Shown: one piece after another, positions 11,320 through 24,824 of the stretch
Numbering within the stretch: the first letter of the stretch is position 1
Layout: every line of letters starts with the position of its first letter
NCBI RefSeq assembly: GCF_052324685.1
Contig: NC_135228.1
Location: 12,825,920 to 12,889,919, forward strand
DNA: 64,000 nt
Reading direction: 5' to 3'
Source: Brachyhypopomus gauderio
Taxonomy: Eukaryota; Chordata; Actinopteri; Gymnotiformes; Hypopomidae
Program-made: the position numbers and the translations under genes
Notes under the pieces: model-generated
The model's input: only the letters and a program-made list of their open reading frames with translations
What the model was told of the DNA's origin: nothing
The model's database searches: none

Positions 11320-14028
11320 GAGACACTCCACGAGTGGGAGGTGGAGCAGAGCTGAATTCCAGAGAGCGTAGGGCCGTGGGGCCGGCAGCGGAAGTGTGTT
11401 AAAACTCTCTGTGCTGACCCCTGACCCCTGCAGATACCATTCCCATCAACTCCTCCTCCAGCTGTCCACACTCAACCACCCAGCAGGCCTGCAAACAAGC
11501 CTCCTCCTCGCCTCTCCCCCCCCTCCCCCGCTCCCCCTCTTCCGACTCTCTTGTTCTGCACACACCATTTATCCACCTCTTTCCATGCATACCTCAGCAC
11601 CAGGTCACACTGTATAAAACTTTCCAAGGACCTGAGATGGAGTGGCTTTTAGTTTTTGCCTATTTACAATTTTAAAAGCCATGAATGCAGATATTTCAAA
11701 TACCTTTCAGATTCATCTCCAGCACTTTTAAATGATAGCAACTTCACAGTGTGATTTTATTTTACTAGATGCCAGGTTTAGGCAGGTTGCGTGAGAATGT
11801 ATGAATCATTCACCCAAATGGGTTAAAGAAACTTCAGCTTTCAAAGTCTGCAAAGATCACATGTCACATTGTGGGAACACTTTAACAGTGAGAAAAGCTC
11901 TCGTTTCTCCCAAACTTCCTCTTTCCCAGGTCGTGTCGCCCACATGAGAGGTGCAGGATCCACAGATCCGCCTAGACCCCCCCGCCACAGCCAACACGCC
12001 CCTCCCTAAAACATGCTTTGCACCACCAGCTTCTAACCACTCACCACAACACAGATGGGCCCTCTCTGAGAGCAGAGTGTACCACACTGTACCACAGTGA
12101 ACTGAACTCCCAGATTCCCCAGGATGTCTCATTAGCTTGCACTAAGGTTATTTTTCACCTTTCACCATCCCTGAAACTCAATTCAATCACAGCTTCCTAT
12201 ATCAATACCTTCCCAGAGAATCTAATAAATAAATATCCATGAATGAACTGAGAAATCAAGGAAATGTTATTGAGTGAAAGGTTATTCTCATTTTCTAGCA
12301 CCTAATCACCTGACATCATTAGGCATGAAATAAACGAAATATACAGCCTCTGGTTCCCACAACTAGATGTATCCTAAATCTCTTCCAGCGGGCCCTGCGG
12401 GTCAACTCCACTCTGGCCTTCGCTGGCCTTCTCCACCCTCTCTGGCGCCTACTTTTCCATCACACCTCCTCCTGTCAGTAGCTCTGGCTTTCTCCCCAGC
12501 CTGCGAGGCTCCACCAGCCCCCCAGGGAGGAAGGTGGCAGGCAGTATGGCCAGCAGTCCTACAAACTACAGGCATCCACCATGTTGAAGCCGACCATCCG
12601 AGTCCTTCATGCTTCGCAAGCCTGTTTGTGCAGTTGTGGCGGTGTAAAGGACTTTACGCCTAAGCGGTGAGTTGCATATAGCAGTGGGTTTGCCACAACG
12701 CTACTAAGACATGCAAAATGCTGGGTGAAAATGCCGGATACAGTTTACTTACTCATTTTCTGTTATCTTTTTTGAGATTTTGTGCTTAGAAACGTGGCAA
12801 TGATGTCAGCAACACCCAATTAGCTGGGAATCTGCAAACAATCTCACATTGAAGCAGCTGAGTGGAGTGATCATACAGTTGGGTTTAGCCTGCGCAGGAA
12901 AGAGTGCTTTCATACTCAGTGATTGACACGTATGGAGCACTGACTGACAGCCACTATTGTGACCACCCCTCTCACCGCGGCTTTAGGCCTGACCCCTGGG
13001 CCATCCTATACAGAGTCTTTTACCAACGGACAAGGGCCACTTAGGGGAGTCCAGCAGTTGTGGGGGGCAGCGGGGTCATGATGCCAGAACATCAACTGAC
13101 CCCTTCCCTCCTCGTCCTTTGTTAGCTAGGTTAGAGGTTAAGTAAGCAAGGAGCATTCCTGTAGGGCTGGATCTGTTAGTAGCTAAAAGGAGTTCATTCT
13201 GCTGGTTGGCTGGTGGTGTGCACCATTCTTACCCTGTGAGGCATTTCCTTAAATGGGACTCACACAGTGACGTAGGCTATAGTGAAATAATGGTGGGTAC
13301 CTTTTTATGTATAAGTGTGTTGCACATAGACTGGTACATCTACACCAATGGGAGTAGGAGTCATTTAAATGATTTCATGAATCTAAGTTTAATTGCATCA
13401 TGTTTCAACTTAATCTAGTTTACGCATAAATTAGGACACAATATGCAGTGAGAAAAAGTACAAGCACACTTTACGCAAGATGCTGTGAAATGCAGGATAA
13501 TTATTTTGCCCGCAGTCCTTTTATGGATGTACAAAGACAAAGAGTACAGACTATTTGATAGAGGAAGTGTGTCAAGCAGGTTTTTCTTCAGCCGCAAAAA
13601 CTAAAAACCAGCAGCCTGGGGGACTGTATGTAAAGATGAACACACACACTCGAGATGTAAAGCTTGTAGAGATCAACACACATGGTAGAGATGCAAAGCA
13701 TCTAAGGACTAAGCGTGCATTATTCATGTGGCCTGTTCACACAGCCAAAGACAGAGAGATTGAGACATCGGGTTGAGAGAGGATGTGGGAAGATGACGGA
13801 ATGCACACCTGCGTGATGTACACTAGAGTGACGACCAGCAGAAAGCGTCTCTCAGGATCATGCATGTACACACGGGCGAACACACAGACACGTATGTAGT
13901 CACACATCTGTAGTCACTCTCCTCAGAAGCCATTAGCCCGAGCTGGCCTTGATTACTTATTTATGAAACAAACAGGCAGAAGGGTGGGGAACAGAGTAAA
14001 GAGATATAGACAAAGACCGGAACTGCAT

Positions 14029-14030
<2 letters not shown>
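11320..14030. other. Gene-poor region beyond spry3
   Basis: Complex sequence with only short ORFs and no recognisable gene. C/T-rich sequence lies at 11500-11550. Confidence 0.4.
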
Positions 14031-14061
<31 letters not shown>

Positions 14062-14089
14062 ACATTTCACAGTTAGTACCTTAAGCTCC

Positions 14090-14190
<101 letters not shown>

Positions 14191-14250
14191 CATCACTTAG
14201 CTCATCTCACATGATCGATAAGAGTTACACATAAGTGCTTGAAAATTCCT

Positions 14251-14435
14251 TTTATTTGTTTCCCTCCGCCACAAGGCCACACGCATCACGCCACTCCAAC
14301 AGAAAAGTTCAAATCATTACAAGGGTCATTTCATCTCATCATTCACCATAAATAAATACATCTCTTTCTTCTCAACCATTTAAATAAATATCTGTGAATT
14401 ATCGATAATATCAGCAACAGAAAAAAATGTGTAAA

Positions 14436-14478
<43 letters not shown>

Positions 14479-16266
14479 ATATATTCATTTGAATAAATTT
14501 CTATATATATGTCCATATACTCTCCTTTAATTCTTTTACAACTTACAAGATGCCAATTGTACCAAAGCAATAGTTAAGAATACAATATGGGGAACCTTTA
14601 GTGGTTAACATAGAGACTGTGGTCAGTACCAGTTAGGCATTCCTAAAAAATGCTTGTACCTATATACTGCACCCATCCCTACAGAATGACCCCTCCACGG
14701 AGAGACTGTCTCTTAGGATTTAACTGTGGAGGAGAGGTTCCCCATTACGGTTACACATTGTTAAAGGATGTGGTTGTTTTTGTGTGTTACTTTTTTCAAA
14801 AGGAACATGGATTTATTTGGGATGTTTTAGCCTGAACAGGATAATTGTATTAGAACTCTATCCGGGCAAACAAAGTTTTACAACTCACAACACCCTGGGA
14901 CAAGAGGTTTAGCATATAAAGATGCCATATTCATGAGAAAAATTATTTTCATAAGAATAATGGCTTATTGTGAAAGTATCTTTATCTAAAAAATGACCTC
15001 ACATTGCGAAATCCCAATAGAGACACTTACATTACACTGCTATTGAGTCCTTGTGTAAATACAGTGTAACGAGTGCTGAATTTAATCACAGTTGCACTTT
15101 ACCTAAATATTCCACTCTTGCTTGCCTACAGTCCAAGACACAAAAAGGGCAAATGTGCTTAGAATGGTTTGCAATTTTGTAACAGTGAAAAAATATGACC
15201 CAATTACACAGTAATTATTAAGATCATTATAGAGTGATCATAGTACTGTAATGTAAAACAAGTGTTAACCACAAAGGACCTCTCCCCCACAATTCAAAGC
15301 CAGCTTTAAGGTTAGTTTGAAGTGTTAGCCAGGACTGTGATTTAAAGTTAACGTCCAATGGTAATAGAAAAAAATGGTAATAATAATTATAACCAGAATA
15401 AAACAAATATAATAAAAATACAAATACAATAACAATCCTACGTACATACAAAAATATAGCAAAGGAACTCTAACAACAAGGGTCAGTGTGCATATAAGGG
15501 GGGAGAACACACACACTTGAAAGAGATTTGATTTCATTTCTCATCCCAGATTTGGGTATCAGTGCATCTGTTTCACCTTGTTCCCAAGCATGGTGTTCAG
15601 TTTCATTCTGGCCATGTGATCGAGCTCCTGTCTCAGTGCAGTTCCTTCCTCCTGTGGGATGACACCAGAACATACTCGCGCATGTCTTCACTTCCTGCAA
15701 AGCGCCCCAGACGCAGTCAAAGACACGGTTGTGGCTAAGGAGCCTATTGGTCAAGTCCAAAGTGCTTAGAAACGTATGATGGGGAGGAGGAGGCCGGTGT
15801 CTCTTCTGTCGATGCTGAGATTGAAGTATGCGATGCTATGAAACTCCTACTTTGCCCTCTGACCTCTGTCTGTTTTTTTTTTTCTTCTCAACGATTTTGT
15901 CCGAGCCTTCCAAGCGACGGCTCGCGTAACACGTCATCCTGAAAGTGACGGAGAAACCAGAGAGACGCTTGTGACCGAGGCTTCGTTTAGGGAATGTAGG
16001 ATGACTTGAAATGCTTTTGGTCCCACAGCACGGTCGGAGATAGCGCAGGGCGCGTATCCCGCTACAGGAATCAGAAAGAGCAGCGTGAGGGTGGGGTAGG
16101 GGGCCACGGGGGGGGGTTGTAGAACAGTGAGGCCACGGGAGCACTCGGGAGAGGCTGGCGTCAGGCTGCCCTGGGCTGGAAACCCGACCAGACACTTTGT
16201 CTTTCAGAGCAGCTTCTCTAAAAATATAAAAGGAAGGCTTCTGCTGACAGCAGACACAGGCCTGAG

Positions 16267-16316
<50 letters not shown>

Positions 16317-16996
16317 CATATACACCGGATGGGTCTTTCACACGTTCATCCATGCACGCACGCACACACACACACAATAATGTTCTCTCTCACTTAGGTG
16401 CTTCCATTCATATCTACCTATCCTCACTGTAACATTTCATTCCTGAATGAGCTTCATTTGCCTGAAATGGTCCCCTTTTTTGGTCTTAAAAATGGTGTCC
16501 AAAATTGGTTTTGACTCTTATAGTCAGTGTTCTTGTGTAGGCTCTTTTTCGCTGTCTGATAGCGCCCATGTTCCTCATAAGATCAAATGTCAGCCGTCCT
16601 GCACACAGTTTGTCCATTCAGTTTGGCTGTAGATGATTTTCTAGCATGGGCCCCTCTCAGTTGACTCCCCATAGACCACTACGCCTGGAAGATACATTTA
16701 CCCAACACAGCAAAAAGATTTTGTTCTGATAGCTTACTCTCTGTAGAAGTTGCATATGAACCACATTATCAATCTTGCCCAGGAAAGTAAAATAAATAAA
16801 TAAATAAACAAAGTTTTGATAAAAAAAAACAAACAAACAAAAAAAAACAGCTAGTTTCCTCTGTTGGATTCAATGCAGGTAGGCCTGACTGGTTAGGTTG
16901 GAGATCAGTAATTCCAGCAGAATTCACTGCTTCACGATCAGAACCGGGAAATGCATAAAGGGGGGGACGCGGCGTCGGGATCGGGGCGTCTCGGCG
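14251..16996 (-). other. spry3: Putative spry3 3'UTR
   Basis: The spry3 stop is followed on the minus strand by about 2.7 kb without another gene. An AATAAA (plus-strand TTTATT, 14251-14256) would end a 3'UTR of the length usual for Sprouty genes. Another possible hexamer lies at about 14812-14817, so the true end is unknown. A CA repeat (16271-16314) and an AAAC/AAAT-rich stretch near 16795-16850 lie inside. Short ORFs on either strand show no domains. Confidence 0.35.
16271..16314. repeat. (CA)n microsatellite
   Basis: About 22 CA units within the putative spry3 3'UTR. Confidence 0.95.
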
Positions 16997-17845
16997 TCAT
17001 ACGGGTTTCTCCAGGGTCTTGCGGAACGGCGCCGGATTGGATGCGGAGATCTTGCGGCACACGGTGTTGGTGTTGCTGCAGCGGCAGCCGGGCCGGGCAG
17101 CTCGGTCGTAGCCGCGCTGGCACAGGGCGAGGCACAGCTTGGCAGGTGGGTAGCAGCACAGGCAGGGCAGGCAGGGGGCCAGGAGGGCCATGGTGCCCCA
17201 GCGCGAGCAGGCGTGGGCCGGGGCGCAGGAGCACGGCCGATCGGCGCAGTTGTCTTCGTCGTCCGCCGAGCAGTGGTAGAACAGGCCCTTCACGCAGCAC
17301 AGGCAGGTTCCGTACTCCACGGCGCTCTCGGCCGAGCACAGGCAGCGCTGGCCGCACGCCCAGCAGGACGGCAGGGTCCGCGGGGCGCAGCACTCCCGGC
17401 ACTTGCAACGGCTGCAGCGCTCGCAGATGAACAGGTGCGAGCCCGAACCATCGCCGTCGGCCAAGCCTTTGCCCAGCGGGTCCGGTTTCAGGTCGCCCTT
17501 GGGCTGGGAGCGCACCGCTGGTGCCGAGCCGGAATGGGAGGGCGTTAATCCTGAGAGCAGCCTCAGGTCCGAAGCGGCACTGCCGCGGGACATGGAGCTG
17601 ACGGTGCTGGAGCGGCTCAGGTGGGCCAGGTGGGCGTGTTGGTGCTGACTCTGACTGCGAGGCAGTTGAGGATGTTCGTCGTGCATATAGAAGACACCCA
17701 CCTGCGCGCCAGGCTCCAGTGCCACTGGCCTCTCCACATACTCATTACTGGCCCTTATTGAGCGGATCTGGTCTATTGACAACACGGAGACCTGCTGGAG
17801 GTCCAAGCCATCTCGGTCCATCCTAAGATGAGGTGCTGGATCCAT
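16997..17845 (-). CDS. spry3: Sprouty homolog 3 (Spry3), complete single coding exon
   Basis: 282 codons. Sprouty proteins are membrane-recruited feedback inhibitors of FGF and other receptor-tyrosine-kinase signalling to Ras/ERK. The N-terminal half carries the conserved phospho-tyrosine site (NEYVERP, Tyr36), the residue used in the family for SH2-protein binding. A Ser-rich stretch (about 77-92, SSTVSSMSRGSAAS) follows. The Cys-rich Sprouty domain runs from about residue 141 (CERCSRCKC) to 262, including YGTCLCCVKGLFYHC and CADRPCSC. The tail ends CRKISASNPAPFRKTLEKPV. The tail, the DDEDNCAD motif and the Ser-rich spacing match Spry3 better than Spry1, 2 or 4. Met9 (17819-17821) aligns with the start of mammalian SPRY3, so either Met may be used. 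A single coding exon is normal for the family. Long overlapping plus-strand ORFs are GC-rich shadows. Confidence 0.93.
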   Translation of the reverse strand: MDPAPHLRMDRDGLDLQQVSVLSIDQIRSIRASNEYVERPVALEPGAQVGVFYMHDEHPQLPRSQSQHQHAHLAHLSRSSTVSSMSRGSAASDLRLLSGLTPSHSGSAPAVRSQPKGDLKPDPLGKGLADGDGSGSHLFICERCSRCKCRECCAPRTLPSCWACGQRCLCSAESAVEYGTCLCCVKGLFYHCSADDEDNCADRPCSCAPAHACSRWGTMALLAPCLPCLCCYPPAKLCLALCQRGYDRAARPGCRCSNTNTVCRKISASNPAPFRKTLEKPV

Positions 17846-17916
17846 TAGGTCACTAGCACCACCAGAAGAGAAACTCGGATGCGAGGGTCACACCTATCAG
17901 GGCACATCCGATAAAC
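17846..17916 (-). other. spry3: spry3 5'UTR part of the coding exon, with splice acceptor
   Basis: On the minus strand CTTGTGTCTTTCAG is followed by the exon at 17916, then 71 bases of leader before the first ATG. This is a good acceptor, so spry3 has at least one upstream non-coding exon, as is usual for Sprouty genes. Confidence 0.6.
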
Positions 17917-18479
17917 CTGAAAGACACAAGGTACAAGAAATTACATTTCCAACTAAACTAAATAATTAAAAGAAAACTTTTCGCAGGTGGTACTGGACAA
18001 AACAGTGCAAACATGCAGACGTATACCCTGTTCATACCACTTAGATAATCTACGGCTGAGGCTACAGCTATTATTAGACACAGGATGGAGAGATAAAGCC
18101 GTTGACATCACACTGTAATTTAGCATCTGGTGAACACAGCTGTTCACACAAGGGAAGGGAATCTTAGCAAAGAAATTGACAGCAATGAATTGTGGGAAAC
18201 AGGGGAACCCAGAAGACTTTGTGTCAGTGTCCTGAGGCATCTTCCCCCCCCCCCCTCCCCCCCAACAGCCCCTCCCAGCAGCTTTTCCTCTGTTAAGCCT
18301 TATCCTCCATAAACAGGAACAACATGGCTGGTGGAATGTACGTGGAAAACATCGGCATCCTGGAATTGAGAAACGCGCCGTACACATTATTTGATGTCAA
18401 CGCACCAACGAGAACTTGGGTTGCGCTAAACATCTTGCACATTTAAGACTCATAAATAACACTAATTGCATGCATTCGA

Positions 18480-18990
18480 CAAACCTCACGAGTAGTCCGA
18501 GTTGTGCTGCCTACAGTTCGGATTACGCAACACACCCATTACCTCAAACAAACTAGCACTGCTGCAAAGGAGGTCAGTGTTCACGAAGAGCGACTGGCTA
18601 TGAATGGAGACGCATTTTAAGGCAGGCCCCGATGAAAAGATTAGACAGGAGAGGAGAGCAGAGCCCGACATAACCAGGAACGGAAATCCATACGCGAGGG
18701 CGAGCAATTAGAGCGGGCAGCGTCTGCTCCCGCTCCGCTAAGTATCCGGGACACAGTCAGCTGAATTCCTGGCAAGAGCCCTGGATGCTCTCGCGAAAAG
18801 GTAAGATAGCATCCGTCCTGCTCCTCCACCGTCCGACCATAAAGTCGAGATAAGGAGCCCCAGGTCGGAAGTACACGATGCATTTGCGAATTATACAGAG
18901 CAGGAAAGGCAAGTCCTGGAGAGTAATTGCATCAAACCCAGCAGAGAGCTGCAGTCAGGGCCTATCAGTCCATCTAATTGTTTAGAGGGG
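18480..18990 (-). promoter_or_regulatory. spry3: Possible spry3 promoter / 5' non-coding exon
   Basis: Complex, moderately CpG-containing sequence lies just upstream of the spry3 acceptor. On the minus strand a possible donor (CTC followed by GTGAGG, near 18490) could join to the acceptor at 17916. No TATA box was seen. Such exons can also lie tens of kb away, so this is inference from position. Confidence 0.2.
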
Positions 18991-19245
18991 CCTGCTGTTC
19001 ATTTCCATGAGCTCATTATTTGGGGCCTGATTTCGCAAACAACATCGGACTTCTAGCCAACCGCGCATCTGCGGACGAGCCAGAGAGGAAGTTTGGGGCT
19101 CGCTCGTCTGTGTCATGTCAAGCGCTTTTAGGCTGCATATTTGTGAGAGCATTTGCACATGTCCTCTCCATGTGGTTTTCTTCAACTGTGTCGACACTTG
19201 GGAGCATTTATCATTTCAGACGACGCTGAAGTTTATTTGAGACTT
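18990..19245. promoter_or_regulatory. Candidate conserved non-coding block upstream of spry3
   Basis: Non-repetitive sequence with motifs such as CATCTAATTGTTTAGAGG (homeobox-like TAATTG) just before it and a second complex stretch around 19110-19240. There is no coding potential in any frame. Confidence 0.22.
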
Positions 19246-21597
19246 TCCACTGGCTTGCAGTGCTTTCCTTAAAAACTGAGCTTCATTCTTAAGTTAATCT
19301 CCGTATCAGAATGTCACATTTTCTGGCTCTAACGTATAGTGCTCGCACCAATTCAGGTTTTTCTTTTTTTGTTTTTTTTTTTCTTCAGGGTAAGATGCTG
19401 CCATTGATGTTTTGTATGGAAACTCCATAATAAACTCACAACAGCCACCCCTGTTTTTCTCCTCAATTCAAGTCGGTCCTAACTTGCATTAAATGAGCTA
19501 CGAAGGAGGGGGTTAGTGCAGAAACAATGCCCCCCCCACCCCCCCCATTTAAGGCCCAGACCTCCTCCCAGTAGCCGGGGTGCCAAAGGATCGATAAAGC
19601 CACACTCCAGCATCAGTGCGGGCAAGGTGCTGACATCAGGAAGCCCAGTGTGCCCCCCCCCATCCCCTCCCCCCACCCAAAAGCACTCTACCACTCCCCA
19701 CCAAGTCCCCGAGCAGTCATCAGCGTCACACAGCCCAGACCGCACACCGGGGTGAGGCCATAAAGGAGGTGGTCTGCACGCGTGTGAACGCTGACAAAAG
19801 CATCGAAAATGTGCCCCAACTCCGGCTTCTTACTTCAGCTGGCACCGTTCAGACAGCACAGACTACAAAAAAGGCCGATTTACCAGTGGCCAACAAAAAG
19901 TCCACTTGAACTATCGATCGGTGGGGTCAGATTACAGCTTCTCAATCTTCGGCGCTGACCACGACCTCTAAAATATCTATTCAGCGAGGTGGGACGTCAC
20001 AGCAAACAGACTCAGGATTTAGCATGGGGCACTGGCACAGTCGGCCTGGTTATGTTTCGGCTGTGAGGGCGTCCATGTCTAAAGTCAGTGGGAAGATGCC
20101 ATGAGGACTGATCCCCCGTGGTACTTAAATCCTTTCTCAGGGACTCACGACAGCTGACACTAGTTGTTCTGCAGGTTGGGTTTGGGATCTGTTTCTGCAA
20201 TCCAGCATTAAGCCAAAGTGTAACTTCCCGCTCAGTTTGGGTTTCTTTTCCGGCCTCGCTCCTGAGGAGACGTCTCTCCCATCGTCTTTTTATCATTTGC
20301 AGCAGTGAAGGACTGCAGACCGGTCTGCACACCGAGCACGTTGACGGGTCAGACGGCTCAGATGAGCGTCGCCCACATTGGCTCTCACTAAGCCCGACCA
20401 CCCTCAGTGAAGAGTCCTGCGCATTCCTGTACCAAGATTACTTTACGAAGGACTCATTCTACAACATCCGAACACTTGATTAGAGGCATTGTTAACAGAG
20501 CTTGCCACACTTTTAAAGTGACAAAAAGGGTCCTTCGTAGCTCCAGTAAGGCACAACTCGGCCAAAGCGAACGGGCTGGAGACGCTGCGGTTCGAAGCCG
20601 CCACCTGTCTAGACGTCCGAGATGCCCACGGCCCGAGAGTGCACGGGGGCAGGGGGAATGCAGCTACGTGTAGAGAGATGGAGAGAAAGGACGAGGGGGG
20701 AAAGGAGCGTGTTTACTCAGTCCTGTGTGCTGGGAGGGGAAACCTGAAGACAGGCCCCTGTGCTCTGGGAGTATCACTGCTGAGTGAGCCGGGCCTTGTG
20801 GCTCTGCCCCAGGGCTCCTTATACCCGGTTCCTTGTGCATATCCTTGGTGGAGTAACCCAATCCGGGACAGGAAGAGGACGAGAGGTGCATATTATTCAT
20901 AACAACCGCCACACACCACTGACAGAGGGAAATCAAAAACCCCAGAGCACGGAGGACAAACAAAGAAAGTGTGCGAGGGTGAAAAGGGCAGAGTCACCAG
21001 ACAATGCTGCACTAACCAGGCAGGCGGTGACTTAGTAACAGTGGCTGGCAGGTGAATGAAATGGCAATGATGTTTAGTCAGTAGAGGAGGCTGTGGGGTT
21101 GGGGGGGGGGGGGGGGGTGTAGGCCAGTGACATCATGAGGTGATCCTATTTTGGAGCCTCCTGGCATTGACCCCTGGAACTGACGCTGCAGCTGATTAAC
21201 AGACACAAGCAGCTATCAAACCGTCCTGCAGGTTAACTGTAACCACAGATATGAATTTCCTTTTTTTTTTTAATAATCTATCTCTCAGACGGAGTCCCAG
21301 ACTGGCACTTACTCAATGAGAACAGATTAGGTCATGGTCAAATTGGGGCTGGGTCTTACTGAAGGGGTCACAAAAAGGCTCCTAGGGGCCAGTTCTGGCC
21401 ACAGCCTCATGGCCCTGAGTTATCAGTCACGAGGTCCCTGGGTCAGCCCCATTGGACCCTCTGGGAACACAGCGGGATTGAATAACAATAAACTGTATGA
21501 GATTCCGGATGTGCTGAATCCGACCCCCAGGAAGGACTGAAATAGACACTGCAGACCAGTGAGTTTGGCCGATACAGATAGAGAGAAAGAGAGAGAA

Positions 21598-21639
<42 letters not shown>

Positions 21640-22756
21640 GCATTACAGACAGAGATGTGTGCTGTAAGTCAAACAGAGCAAGAGAGAAAGAAAGCTAGAA
21701 AAGTGGACAATCCCATTTTGAAACACTTAAATCACACTGTAATTCTGCAGTACATTTTGGGTCTTCTCCACACCTCATCCTACAGTTAATACTAATACTA
21801 ATACTAACAACACAGGAAGCAACAATGTGGAGTTTTACACATAGAAGAAGATCAGAAGAGAGTCTAAATTATTCATTATATCATTCACATTTATACTTTT
21901 TACTTCCATGACACCAAACAAGTTGCAAATGCGCCCCGGTGGGACGCGCCGATGTAGAACCCTCTCAGGTACCAGAGCTTTCCGAGTCTGTCCCATCCTC
22001 TTCGCCTGTCTCTGCAAGCACAAATTGGCTGTACTGACATCTTTGACCTTGAGAACAATCAATGCCATCCCTGCACGCCCCGGAGCGCACGGGCTTGGTC
22101 TGAGCAGAACACGCGTTCGGGACACCAAACTAAACACGGTACTCACTGAACTCGACAGCACGAGGGCAAACTGCTCGTATGGTGCAAGCCCCGACAACAG
22201 AGTGAACGCAAGGCACAAATCAGGACGAGGAACAGGACCAGTAACAGGACCAGTAACAGGACGAGGACAAGACAGTATGTGGATGAAGCACTCACCTCGG
22301 AATGGAGGGAGGTCCATTGTAAAACCCGAAAAAGTACTTTTAATTTCTCTTTGCTCTTCTCCTCACCCACCCGGGCAACTTGGACAGCTCGGGTCCTTCC
22401 GATGTGTGTTTCTTCGGGGTGGTCCAATGCATGCAGGCAGTCCTTGGTTCTCAGCACTCACTCATTTCCCCAAGGAGGGTACTGGACTCGTGGAAGAATG
22501 CACAAACAGCCCCCCATATAGAGTGAGGCTTCTCACTGAGAGGTTCTGAGAGGATGGTACCATTTCATGCAAAAGATCCCTGTTAACAATACATGCACAC
22601 ATACACACACGCACGTAAAAAACAAATGTCCCAGGGAAACAGCAGAGCAAGTCTTGAAGAGCACCTCCACATAAAGCTGGAGAACAGTGGGTCTGCAGTT
22701 CGTCTAGACTCAGAATGAGCTCAAAGTGTAAGCGCTGGATTGACTCACTCACACAC

Positions 22757-22792
<36 letters not shown>

Positions 22793-23982
22793 CCCCCCGC
22801 CGGTCAGTGCTTCCTGCCCTTGTGCTCATCCATTCGCTCTCACTGGGCTGTGTTCATAAGTGTGTGTGTGTGTGTGTGTGTAAGGGTGACAGACATAGTG
22901 AGGGAGAGGGAGAGAGATAGAGGGTGGGAAACAGAGAGAAAGAGGGAGAGAGAGACAGAGAGAGGGAGGGAGGGAGCGAGGGAGGGGGTGGAGTAGTCGG
23001 ATATGAATGGTAGATGGAGGGCTGCTACGGTGGGGGTGGTTCTAAGTTTTGCTGGAGATAGTTAATGGCTAAGTGGCATCAGACTGAAACCAAATCTCTC
23101 ATTTGCTCACCCTGAGGCACCGTTCCATATGATTCCTTGAGCTTACCCTGAAGAGAGTGGGAGAGACATAGAGAGAGAAAGAGAGAGAGACCGAAGGAGG
23201 AAGAGACAGCGATGGGATGAGGAAGAGACCAGATAATACAAAAGAAAGCTTATATATGGGTCAATTACAAAAGAAAATACAATGAATGAGAAATAAGGAG
23301 GGATGCAGGATAACATGTAGTTCTTGGGAAATGGCCACAGCTGGGCTACAACTCTCGAGAACTAGCATCCAACCGCCAAGAGATAAACTTTTCTGAAACA
23401 TTAAAAAAAAAAACAACTGAGAAAGAAAAACAAAAAGAAAATTCAGGGGGAAAACCCTGACAAAAACCTGAATGGCTTAGGCCCCTTGAAACACTCATTC
23501 TTGCGTGCGTGATAGCCAGCAGCTGTCCTAGGGCAACTCACATCCTACCCCAGTGAATAATTCACAGCCTGATGTTCTAGTGCATGGCACATTGGAAGAC
23601 GGCCCAATGTTCCTATCCTATTTACTTCTGTTGTTGCCAACAGATACCAAGGGACCTTATCATAATGGCAACGCACTTGTAGTAAGATTAGCAACCACTG
23701 AAAAGCAGTGATCACAGCCCCGCCCACTTCGCAGCTCACGGACGAGGCTCTGTGTAGCTCACAGGCTGCGCCGTTGACAGAAACAATCATTTTACGACAT
23801 GATGCAACTGAGCAAACACGTGCTGAATGTGCCCACACGTTTCAGCCTGTTTTCCTGTAAAGTGGGAACAATATATCACATCGAGTGGGACGCACCTCCC
23901 TGTCTGTTTGTACCATTGCTTACTTATGTACGCCTATTGACGGTACAGTTAAGATGTCTCCAAGGTAACAGGATGTGTGTGT

Positions 23983-24041
<59 letters not shown>

Positions 24042-24820
24042 TAATAGGGCAGGAAGAGGGGTGCTTCGTGGCTTCCTGTGGAGGGAAATAGCTGGGATGA
24101 CCAAACAGAGCAGAGAGGTGGAGAGTGAAGAAGGTTTCTCCATCCTGGGCAAACTCAGTCTAAGGTTCTACACTGTCAACAGGAGAGACAAGACCAGCTG
24201 AAGCCCATGACACTCACCCAGAAACTTATCTAGAAATTATGAACCTCATATCATATCCAGATCATGTGGAAAGCAGCTCATCTGGGAATGAGAGTTCACA
24301 TCTGGATTATTTAAAGTAAAGAAATTTCATATCTAAATAATCTACTATTTAAAACTTACGGAAAAAACCAATTGCATCAAACTAATTGTGAATTATGAAG
24401 CCTCACTTCTAGGTAGATATACTTAATCCACAAAATTCATGCAATTTACCTAATTTTGACATGTAGTCAAAATTAACCTCGTTGTAGCCTAGTTTCCATA
24501 ATGCACAAGACAGATCAGCCATATTTTACCTTTAGAAATGTGTAAACAGTAGGATTTGAGTCTCGGGCCAGTGTTTATAGATACCGTAACAGATGTGTGT
24601 TTTCTAATAGCTTCGACAATTGTAGGTCCCATCACTTGTAACAACATGCAACACCAGTTTTGGGAAGCGTTTGATCTGTTTTTAATGCATCCCGTACAAA
24701 GTAAACGATTGCGACATTTCTTCCCGTTCGCCCTGCGTGCGCATATGTGCCTGTATAACACAATTAAAGTCTCGTACTTGTGTGTTTGTGTCAGGATGCA
24801 CACATCCTCTCACTAGTGTA
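19245..24820. other. Upstream spry3 intergenic region
   Basis: I recognise no coding exon. It holds C-rich stretches at 19530-19680, a G17 run (21101-21117), CA (21602-21633), CT (22757-22792), GT (22860-22881 and 23985-24039) repeats and GA-rich sequence at 22900-23200. 21835-22549 is unusually open on both strands and is described among the findings. Confidence 0.4.
23985..24039. repeat. (GT)n microsatellite
   Basis: About 27 GT units with one AA interruption near the left end. Confidence 0.95.
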
Positions 24821-24824
24821 AATC

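Noticed and set aside
10345-11471. Several ORFs of 130-207 codons on both strands
   Set aside because: They owe their length to CT and CA repeats (poly-SL, poly-RE, poly-CV, poly-TH).
16898-17548. 216-codon plus-strand ORF, and others, across spry3
   Set aside because: These are GC-rich shadows of the spry3 coding exon; their Ala/Arg/Gly-rich translations match no family while the minus frame is a clear Sprouty protein.
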